From contig CAKQTE010000128.1 of the NCBI GenBank assembly GCA_934276485.1, positions 1 through 29,866 of the forward strand: a stretch of DNA of 29,866 bases, in the 5' to 3' direction. The stretch is from an uncultured Spirochaetales bacterium (GTDB taxonomy: Bacteria > Spirochaetota > Spirochaetia > Sphaerochaetales > Sphaerochaetaceae). Below, one piece after another: positions 24,901-29,866 of this stretch; position 1 is the first letter of the stretch, and every line of letters starts with the position of its first letter. The notes below the pieces were generated by a model, which worked only from the letters and a program-made list of their open reading frames with translations, was not told the origin of the DNA and searched no databases. Made by a program: the position numbers and the translations under genes.

Positions 24901-25224
24901 TGGAACATACATGGAATAACATAGGCGTAGAAAGACCCCAAGCGTCATATATACGCCAACAAGGTAAAATGGCAGGAACATTGAGTATGGCTTTCGCATC
25001 CTGAACGAAAGCACAATTATTGACAAGATAAGAGTCAATAGTCCAAAGTGCATGAGTCCATATTCACCAGGCTTAAGAGAAAGGTATATGGATGCTGTAT
25101 CCATAAAGCCCGAAAGGCTTGTTGGCATAACACCCAATCCCCTTAATACACCTAATGCTGTTATACATAAACCAAGAACTAAAAGAACAATACCAATAAT
25201 CAGGGATACCCTGCCCTTCTTCAT
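21913..25224 (-). CDS. ftsK: DNA translocase FtsK
   Basis: A 1103-residue FtsK/SpoIIIE translocase that anchors at the division septum and pumps chromosomal DNA for dimer resolution and clearance. Four membrane segments lie within residues 5-145. A very long Lys/Glu-rich predicted coiled coil follows (about 150-292), then a low-complexity linker with a duplicated HPRYKMFESL motif (about 432-452 and 471-491), the alpha/beta motor with Walker A GTTGSGKS (about 783-790) and Walker B VLIMDEFAD (about 888), then the gamma winged-helix DNA-reading domain (about 1039-1103). I chose the ATG at 25224 because GGAGG lies 5 nt upstream and it overlaps the rsmG stop as ATGA. The frame itself extends 9 codons further to 25251. 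Confidence 0.93.
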   Translation of the reverse strand: MKKGRVSLIIGIVLLVLGLCITALGVLRGLGVMPTSLSGFMDTASIYLSLKPGEYGLMHFGLLTLILSIIVLSFRMRKPYSMFLPFYLVGVYMTLGVFLRLCYSMYVPEALFVTLKDQSAAVPLMFLLLVIEVALMVVLLIATKQLDASWRKKREITRKKLEAEGVLVSKEDVIAQKEKARIDKDNALIEKKLAKEEKKLEKERAKAEKLENKKRAKYEKKDRAKYEKERDALERKKEDQEDREERKLKKEADRKAYLLSVENDKENAKKAKEDKKKRKEEKKRKKLEEKEVELESTEIDLPDTPANPNTPLTFPNLPEVTSMPRFASDENDNEDVEEIVISRPEIADDDYVERGPRPESTYAISQEINRFDTKAKHYKAGGMLEATLEMMNSIPEDKMNVSRPNNDGNKNLIIGYDEDEKQREEKDMENVSSIAPSNLPPSHPRYKMFESLKYTPTEKSQPSHEEKEKESAKFAPSSLSPDHPRYKMFESLQNNSIQNVSSFPSRAFQPEEESSPTVGQFQPEPRKEERVQPEVPLKSVDKFASVERFESKRVAKATIATPVVEAPPEPEEIVEEDEDDTFDDQIIDNINSDDTPEQTESLDLTVGIGGLVSNNAGYRSIMNRSKRNYTAPPISLLKDYPAIGQEIDERTRRLGEVIVETYAQQRTMVELSAIIKGPTVTMFELTLEPGTLISRITSRENELSYALGGKHVRILAPIPGKQAVGIEVPNEKTSIVGFKDMVNSLRRNEKYLAMKVPMILGRTIMGEPIVIDVAKMPHMIIAGTTGSGKSVCINAFINTLIYQKSPSEVRLILVDPKVVELTLYNGIPHLLTPVITDAKKVVKMLNFLVEEMERRYAMLARYSVRNIVGYNQKIEEEHIAAEKMPYIVLIMDEFADMMSVVAKEIETQISRLAAKARAAGIHLILATQRPSSDVITGTIKSNLPARIAFAVSSGVNSRVILDEGGAENLLGKGDMLLMDPSCMGLKRIQGAFLSDSEVDLVVAFAKKHGGEPDYLDDAIFEEEEEVSSDGFGDGPVGDENSDEYLFEVAKQIVYEKKSASASYLQRRMKIGYNRAARLIEMMEERGIVGPQNGSKPREILKFE
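23750..23929 (-). repeat. Duplicated 19-residue motif inside the FtsK linker
   Basis: Two copies of a peptide motif, APSNLPPSHPRYKMFESLK and APSSLSPDHPRYKMFESLQ, lie about 40 residues apart in otherwise low-complexity linker sequence. HPRYKMFESL is identical in both. Such conservation in a disordered linker suggests a short linear binding motif present twice. Confidence 0.6.
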
Positions 25225-25865
25225 TTTCTCCTCCACCCAGATAAAACGCACATATTGCGCTCTTCAGTCAAATAGGGCACATCGAGCTTTATGCATTCTG
25301 CTTCAAATGAGTAAGACGCACTCATCGCATCAAGCTCTGCCTTGACACTTTTAGCCTGGCCCTTGTACATCAATGCATATCCTGAGTCATGCAAGAGACC
25401 AGTGCTTTCTTTTGCAATATCGTAAAGTGGGTGAAAAGCGCGGCAGGTAATTGCGCTATATTGATCTTTGATATCGCGAATATCTTTATCTTCGATGCGT
25501 ACGTTCTTCAGCTTTAGCTTTGCCACAACCCCTCGCAAGAAGCCAACTCTGCGTGTCATACGCTCAACAAGAACCAAATTTCTATCTTCCAGCAATATTG
25601 CAAGAACAATACCCGGAAGTCCTGAACCAGAGCCTAGATCCGCAATGGTATCACCAGCTTTGGTATACTTGATAAACAAAGGATAGCCGGATGCTGAGTC
25701 AATGATATGACGGATGATAATTGCCGTTTCATCCTTATCCCCAACAAGCTTCAAAGCTGGATTGAAAAGCATAAGCTCCTTTACATATTCATATAATAGC
25801 TCCGCTTTTCTCTCGTACTCGGAAACTCCTAACTTCTCAAGGCCACTGAGAAGAAGCTCCTTCAT
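25221..25865 (-). CDS. rsmG: 16S rRNA (guanine-527-N7)-methyltransferase RsmG
   Basis: A 214-residue SAM-dependent methyltransferase (GidB family) that makes m7G527 in the 530 loop of 16S rRNA; its loss gives low-level streptomycin resistance in many bacteria. The family marks are FNPALKLVGDKDETAIIIRHIIDSA (35-58) and the SAM-binding DLGSGSGLPGIVLAI (76-90), followed by LVERMTRRVGFLRGVV. The length is typical. Its ATG overlaps the mnmG stop as ATGA, and its own stop overlaps the ftsK start, so translation is coupled through the three genes. The mnmE-mnmG-rsmG order is common across bacteria. Confidence 0.95.
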   Translation of the reverse strand: MKELLLSGLEKLGVSEYERKAELLYEYVKELMLFNPALKLVGDKDETAIIIRHIIDSASGYPLFIKYTKAGDTIADLGSGSGLPGIVLAILLEDRNLVLVERMTRRVGFLRGVVAKLKLKNVRIEDKDIRDIKDQYSAITCRAFHPLYDIAKESTGLLHDSGYALMYKGQAKSVKAELDAMSASYSFEAECIKLDVPYLTEERNMCVLSGWRRK

Positions 25866-27667
25866 CGCTTTGCTCCTTTCACTGCCATCGACAGGATAGC
25901 GACATCTGAAACCCTTACGCCAGATATTCTTCCAGCCTGTCCAATGGATGCAGGTCGTATGGTTTTGAATTTCTCTCTCGATTCACTCGACAGTCCATCT
26001 ACTTTATCATAATCGAAATCGAGAGGAATCTCCATATTCTCTTGCTTTTTTGCTCTCTCAGCTTCAACTTCCTGTCTCTTTAGGTATCCTGCATATTTTG
26101 CATCGAGTGCAACCTCTTCTATAACGGATTGGCTATATTGAGATAGGTCGATATCGAAATTCGATATCTCCACTTCAGGCTCTCTTAGAGCATCATAAGC
26201 ACTTTTTGCACCATGACGTGTGTGCTTTAGAAGAGACTTCAAAGAATCCATGGATTCAAGCTTATCTTTAAGTCTTTCCATTCTCTCCTCTGTCACTAGT
26301 CCTACTTTATATCCCAAAGGAGTCAATCTCTGGTCTGCGCTATCGTGTCTTAAAGATAGTCTATACTCTGCGCGAGATGTGAACATCCTATAAGGCTCTT
26401 TTGTTCCCTTTGTAACCAGGTCATCGATCAATACTCCGATATATGCATCTGTTCTGGAGAGAATCAAAGGCTTCTCGCCTTTTAGCTTCTGAGATGCGTT
26501 TATTCCAGCAATAAGGCCTTGTCCTGCAGCCTCTTCATAGCCGGAAGTACCATTGGTCTGTCCTGCAATAAACAGTCCTGAATATAGCTTTGACTCAAGA
26601 GATGGCAACAGATCAAGTGGATCTAGATAGTCATACTCAACAGCGTATGCAGGGCGCATGATCTCAACATGTCTTAGGCCAGGAAGAGTTCTTATAAATG
26701 CATGCTGAACTTCCTCCGGTAGCGATGATGAAAGACCATTTAGGTACATTTCCTCTGTTCCAACACCTTCAGGCTCGACAAAGATCTGATGACGCTCCCT
26801 GTCTGGAAATCTAACAACCTTATCTTCAATGGATGGGCAATATCTTGGGCCCTTACCTACGATCTTTCCACCATATAGAGGAGACCTATGGATATTGTCC
26901 CTGATGATCTTATGTGTCTCATCGTTAGTATATGTGACATAACAATTCAGACTTGGACGATCTATTAGCGCATCCATAAATGAAAATGGAAGCATAGGAT
27001 CATCACCTTCCTGAACCTCTAGCTCATCAAAATCCAGAGAGCTTCTTCTGACTCTAGCAGGAGTTCCTGTCTTCATTCTTCCTACTCTGAAGCCATATTC
27101 TCTCAGTCTCTTTCCCAGTCCAAGAGCTGCGCCTTCTCCTAAGCGCCCGGAAGGAGAATCGTATTCACCAATGAAGATTCTTCCTTCCATGAATGTTCCT
27201 GTTGTAAGAACTACACACTTTGCTGTGATCTCCCAACCACGCTCTGTTCTTACTCCAAGAATCTCTCTTTTTTCTTGATCAAGAATGAAATCAACAACAG
27301 TATCCATAAAGAGATGCAAATGCTCTTGCTTCTCGCAAGTTTCCTTTGCAAGTCGAGAGTATGTGAATTTGTCTGCTTGTGCACGAGGAGCCTGCACCGC
27401 TGGTCCTCTACGCCTGTTGAGAATCCTGAATTGAATCATGGATGAGTCAATCAAGTGGCCCATCTCACCGCCTAGCGCATCGATTTCCCTAACAAGGTTT
27501 CCCTTAGCCAGTCCCCCGATAGCAGGATTGCAGCTCAAGCGTCCAATTGCATCCAAGCTTTGAGTAATTAGCAGTGTCTCAAAGCCTTCGCGAGCAAGGG
27601 CAAGACATGCTTCAATACCTGCATGTCCTCCTCCAATAACTATTGCATCATAATCGCCCATTACCAT
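25862..27667 (-). CDS. mnmG: tRNA uridine 5-carboxymethylaminomethyl modification enzyme MnmG (GidA)
   Basis: A 601-residue FAD-dependent enzyme that works with MnmE to put the (carboxymethyl)aminomethyl group on wobble uridine 34 of several tRNAs. Visible are the FAD-binding IGGGHAGIEA near the N-terminus, RLSCNPAIGGLAKGNLVREIDALGGEMG with a conserved cysteine, GPRYCPSIEDKVVRF with the second, QTNGTSGYEEAAGQGLIAGINA, and the C-terminal helical domain ending RPASIGQAGRISGVRVSDVAIL. The second cofactor motif usually reads HAGCEA and here has isoleucine. The ribosome-binding sequence is weak (AGG) and the first two in-frame ATGs are two codons apart, so the start is uncertain by 6 nt. Confidence 0.95.
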   Translation of the reverse strand: MVMGDYDAIVIGGGHAGIEACLALAREGFETLLITQSLDAIGRLSCNPAIGGLAKGNLVREIDALGGEMGHLIDSSMIQFRILNRRRGPAVQAPRAQADKFTYSRLAKETCEKQEHLHLFMDTVVDFILDQEKREILGVRTERGWEITAKCVVLTTGTFMEGRIFIGEYDSPSGRLGEGAALGLGKRLREYGFRVGRMKTGTPARVRRSSLDFDELEVQEGDDPMLPFSFMDALIDRPSLNCYVTYTNDETHKIIRDNIHRSPLYGGKIVGKGPRYCPSIEDKVVRFPDRERHQIFVEPEGVGTEEMYLNGLSSSLPEEVQHAFIRTLPGLRHVEIMRPAYAVEYDYLDPLDLLPSLESKLYSGLFIAGQTNGTSGYEEAAGQGLIAGINASQKLKGEKPLILSRTDAYIGVLIDDLVTKGTKEPYRMFTSRAEYRLSLRHDSADQRLTPLGYKVGLVTEERMERLKDKLESMDSLKSLLKHTRHGAKSAYDALREPEVEISNFDIDLSQYSQSVIEEVALDAKYAGYLKRQEVEAERAKKQENMEIPLDFDYDKVDGLSSESREKFKTIRPASIGQAGRISGVRVSDVAILSMAVKGAKR

Positions 27668-27669
27668 TT

Positions 27670-29004
27670 TTATTTACCTAAACAGAACGAAGAGAACAGA
27701 ACCTCAAGAATATCATCGTTGGTTGTCTCTCCAGTCAAATATGCAAGAGATGATAGCGCACTCTGGAAATATAGCGCTATGATATCGACACTCATACCCT
27801 TTGCTTTCTTGGCATCCTTTAAAGCATCGATAGTCTCTTCCAACATCCTCTTTTGTCTCTCGGACTCGATTTGAGGGACATCTGAATACTCTACGATCTC
27901 AGAGCGAAGCTTGTCAGCTATTGCTTTTGCAACATCTGCAATGCCTTCTCCTGTTTTTGATGAGAATGAAAGAGCTTCCTTTATCTCTGTCAAATCAGAC
28001 TTTGAGTGAACATACAGTGTTCTATCGCTTTCTTCCCCTTCTTTCTCGTCTCCATCAAGGACATATACGATCAAGTCTGAACTTTCCATCAAGGACTCAG
28101 AGCGTCTTATTCCCTCAGCTTCGATCTCATCAGAGCTATCACGAAGACCTGCAGTATCAAAAAGCCTAACAGGAATACCATCTATCTCTGCCTGTACTTC
28201 AAGATAATCACGAGTTGTTCCTGCAATGGAGGAAACTATTGCTCTGTTTTCCTTCAATAGAGCATTAAACAAGGAGCTCTTTCCTGCATTGGTGCGACCT
28301 GCAAGTACAACTGTTGCACCCTCTGAGTACAATCTTGATGCTTTATATGTTCCCTTGATACTCTCTAGACGCGCGATAATGCTATCGACTTTCTCTTTAG
28401 GGAAGATCCAAGGCTCGATTATCTCATCCTCGCCATAATCAAGTTGAACCTCCAAACTTGCAAGAATATCGACAATATCACGCTTTATATTATCAGCTTC
28501 ATTTTTTAAGGATCCCACAAGACGATCAAGGGCATCTCCGCGAGCTCTATCGCCCTTTGCCTTAACAAGCTCCTCAACAGCTTCTGCTTCTGTTAAGTCC
28601 ATCCTTCCATGCATGAATGCCCTATATGAGAACTCTCCTTTCATGGCTTGTCTGAACCCGGCTTCCTCAAGCACTTTCGATATTGCCCTGATAACAGCCA
28701 ATGAGCCATGGCTCATGATTTCGAATGCTTCTTCTGATGTATATCCACGTCCTTGGTCATAGCGAATGACCATAACTTCATCTATCTTCTTTCCATCTTT
28801 ATCAATTATGTATCCATGTACTGCTTGATTTGAGCGTGCAGTGAGAAGGCGTCCTTTGAAAAAAGGAGCAAAAAGAGACAACGAACCTTCACCACTAGCT
28901 CTGATCACTGCTAGTGCAGATGGAGAATAACTTGTTGCTAGAGCATAAATAGGCTCTTGAGTAGTATATGAAAGCATATTGTTGATATTATTATCTTTCG
29001 GCAT
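27670..29004 (-). CDS. mnmE: tRNA modification GTPase MnmE (TrmE)
   Basis: A 444-residue GTPase partner of MnmG in wobble-uridine modification. The N-terminal folate-binding domain covers about residues 17-135, and helical segments flank the G domain. The G domain has GRTNAGKS (236-243, usually GRPNAGKS), the IAGTTRDYLEV switch, DTAG (283-286) and SKSD (334-337) where most relatives have NKxD, a change at the guanine-recognition motif. The C-terminus is FSSFCLGK with the essential cysteine. It starts the operon with mnmG. The ATG at 29004 has AAGGA only 1 nt away. The ATG at 28977 gives a length before PIYALAT closer to relatives but has no ribosome binding site, so the start is uncertain. 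Confidence 0.94.
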   Translation of the reverse strand: MPKDNNINNMLSYTTQEPIYALATSYSPSALAVIRASGEGSLSLFAPFFKGRLLTARSNQAVHGYIIDKDGKKIDEVMVIRYDQGRGYTSEEAFEIMSHGSLAVIRAISKVLEEAGFRQAMKGEFSYRAFMHGRMDLTEAEAVEELVKAKGDRARGDALDRLVGSLKNEADNIKRDIVDILASLEVQLDYGEDEIIEPWIFPKEKVDSIIARLESIKGTYKASRLYSEGATVVLAGRTNAGKSSLFNALLKENRAIVSSIAGTTRDYLEVQAEIDGIPVRLFDTAGLRDSSDEIEAEGIRRSESLMESSDLIVYVLDGDEKEGEESDRTLYVHSKSDLTEIKEALSFSSKTGEGIADVAKAIADKLRSEIVEYSDVPQIESERQKRMLEETIDALKDAKKAKGMSVDIIALYFQSALSSLAYLTGETTNDDILEVLFSSFCLGK

Positions 29005-29052
29005 ATCCTTGCAACCAAGTTAGGCTATATGTATTAGACAAAATACGATATG

Positions 29053-29098
29053 TAAAAAAAGAGTATTGCCCAGATTGTCACATCCAAAGCAATACCCT
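29053..29098 (-). terminator. Rho-independent terminator after the kinase-like remnant
   Basis: On the minus strand AGGGTATTGC (29089-29098) pairs with GCAATACTCT (29060-29069) over 10 positions, one of them G-U, around a 19-nt loop, followed by seven T. It lies 7 nt past the stop codon of the kinase-like remnant and insulates mnmE from upstream transcription. Confidence 0.85.
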
Positions 29099-29104
29099 CT
29101 ATAG

Positions 29105-29320
29105 CTAATACAACATTGAAATAATATCTACTGCTGTGTCGATTCCCAAAACTCCACTGTCTAGAGCAATATGATAGTTCTTTGCGTCTCCCCACTTCTG
29201 ATCTGTATAGAACCTATGATATGCAGCACGACGCTTATCTTTATCACGAAGTCGTTCTTCAGGAGATTGATCTCGCTCGCCATAAATCTTTACAATGCTT
29301 TTAGAACGATTTCGACTATT
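29105..29320 (-). pseudogene. 5'-truncated cytidylate-kinase-like protein (C-terminal remnant)
   Basis: An open minus-strand frame of about 70 codons with no usable start codon at its 5' end, where it meets an in-frame TAG (29321-29323). It encodes IYGERDQSPEERLRDKDKRR, AAYHRFYTDQKWGDAKNYH and ALDSGVLGIDTAVDIISMLY, the C-terminal third of the cytidylate kinase-like family (PF13189), including the DKRRAAYH...KWGD lid region. The terminator after its stop is intact. The N-terminal half with the P-loop is absent; that place is taken by AT-rich DNA carrying the plus-strand gene. It is best read as a gene cut by an insertion or rearrangement. A frameshift further right was looked for, but the upstream sequence shows no kinase-like reading. 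Confidence 0.7.
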
Positions 29321-29339
29321 CTAGCTTAATTTGTTTTTT

Positions 29340-29345
29340 TATAAT
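29340..29345 (+). promoter_or_regulatory. Consensus -10 box directly before the plus-strand gene
   Basis: A perfect TATAAT ends 6 nt before the ATG of the plus-strand gene, so transcription would begin at or next to the start codon. The -35 region (about 29317-29322, TATTCT) is poor. With no Shine-Dalgarno present, this points to a leaderless message. Confidence 0.45.
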
Positions 29346-29351
29346 TAGCAT

Positions 29352-29756
29352 ATGAAAATATATGTAGAAAAGAATGATATCAAAAGCTGTAACAATGATA
29401 GAATATCTGATGAACTCTTGAAAACAATTCAAGATACAAGCAATTTTTTCAAATTGATTGAAAGCATGGACTCTTCTAAAGAGTTAAATCCTAATATCTT
29501 ACTATTACGTAGATATGCTCCACTAATACCAATGTACAAAAAACCATTAAGTGTCTTGAAAGAGATGGAATACAAGCAATTGCAAGAATTACAAGAAATA
29601 TATTCTAAATACCAAAAATCAATACAGCAAAATGCTCAATGTTCTTTGGTAGCATCAGAAATGATAGAAACATCAATGCAAACAATTACTCAGAATATCA
29701 CAGAAACGGTTCATAAAGAAAACTTGCAAAATACAAACACCAGGACAAACGCATGA
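29352..29756 (+). CDS. Hypothetical protein, unknown family
   Basis: A 134-residue protein with no family that I recognise and the only plausible plus-strand gene in the window. It is hydrophilic, with no signal peptide or membrane segment. The middle (KEMEYKQLQELQEIYSKYQK, about 70-89) looks like a helical, possibly coiled-coil segment, and the C-terminal third is rich in Gln, Asn and Thr. Its DNA is visibly more AT-rich than the neighbouring operons, which suggests acquisition from elsewhere. No Shine-Dalgarno is present, and a consensus -10 box lies 6 nt before the ATG. It abuts a truncated kinase gene, as expected for cargo of an inserted element, but no integrase, transposase or terminal repeat is visible in the 110 bases that remain to its right. 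Confidence 0.5.
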   Translation: MKIYVEKNDIKSCNNDRISDELLKTIQDTSNFFKLIESMDSSKELNPNILLLRRYAPLIPMYKKPLSVLKEMEYKQLQELQEIYSKYQKSIQQNAQCSLVASEMIETSMQTITQNITETVHKENLQNTNTRTNA

Positions 29757-29866
29757 AAGGTTTATTTTCCATTGAATGAAACTTGTCCATCTTTTTTTGA
29801 ATTCTGAACCATTTGATTATACATATTTGTCATCTCCAATTGTATTTTCTATTTAAATTTAGCTTT

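Larger units (their letters stand above)
29005..29351. other. 347-bp gap: truncated kinase remnant, terminator and expected mnmE promoter
   Basis: No intact gene lies here. From right to left it contains the promoter of the plus-strand gene, a kinase-like remnant on the minus strand, its terminator, and about 48 bp before mnmE that must hold the mnmE promoter if the terminator works. The best candidate there is TTTACA followed after 17 nt by TACATA, which is weak. Confidence 0.5.

Noticed and set aside
24203..24919. A 238-codon plus-strand open frame rich in Ser, Phe and Leu
   Set aside because: It is the antisense shadow of the Lys/Glu-rich coiled-coil region of ftsK; AAG/GAA-type codons read as CTT/TTC on the other strand. 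No ribosome binding site and no family resemblance.
29762..29833. A minus-strand frame of 20-23 codons with GGAG upstream near the right edge
   Set aside because: The spacing suits an ATG at 29824, but the peptide is too short to judge, has no relatives that I recognise, and the AT-rich context makes chance likely.

Overview
The window is a dense bacterial chromosome segment in which nearly every gene lies on the minus strand, so transcription runs right to left. It probably comes from a host-associated spirochaete of the Sphaerochaetaceae/Treponemataceae type. The reasons are the SPase I-type signal peptide ending LFANGEKES on the binding protein, the moderate-to-low GC content and the gut-type transporter repertoire. 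This placement is inference from one window. The left edge lies inside a group II intron and the right edge in AT-rich DNA of unclear origin, so this may be a metagenomic contig that broke at a repeat.

Layout in the direction of transcription, from the right. (a) 29105-29866: AT-rich end with one plus-strand gene of unknown function (134 aa, apparently leaderless) abutting a 5'-truncated cytidylate-kinase-like remnant that ends in a clear terminator. (b) 29004-19938: a housekeeping operon, mnmE-mnmG-rsmG-ftsK, then a shortened FtsK paralogue that has lost its ATPase motifs, then a class IV aminotransferase, closed by a terminator at 19876-19925. MnmE and MnmG modify the tRNA wobble uridine, RsmG methylates 16S rRNA and FtsK pumps DNA at division. 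(c) 19797-13176: DEAD-box helicase, ABC exporter, PlsC-type acyltransferase and a complete ECF vitamin transporter (fused double ATPase, EcfT, S component), closed by a terminator at 13117-13149. (d) 13069-10260: two tandem MATE exporters. (e) 9974-1612: an operon with its own 285-bp control region. It holds a ketopantoate-reductase-like enzyme, two divergent PEP mutase/isocitrate lyase-superfamily proteins, and a complete peptide/nickel-type ABC importer (binding protein, two permeases, two ATPases). (f) 1550-174: a third MATE gene, its terminator, and the first 118 bases of a group IIC intron inserted 4 nt past the terminator stem.

The two most unusual systems are the lyase-pair/reductase/importer operon and the FtsK pseudo-ATPase. 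In the lyase pair one paralogue keeps the metal-binding DxD and the other reads ExR, and neither has the cysteine loop of the classical lyases. The FtsK pseudo-ATPase is encoded directly downstream of the true FtsK. Also notable are a perfect 15-bp inverted repeat flanking the candidate promoter of operon (e), two genes that appear to start without Shine-Dalgarno sequences, and a duplicated motif in the FtsK linker. No tRNA, rRNA, CRISPR array or complete insertion sequence was seen.
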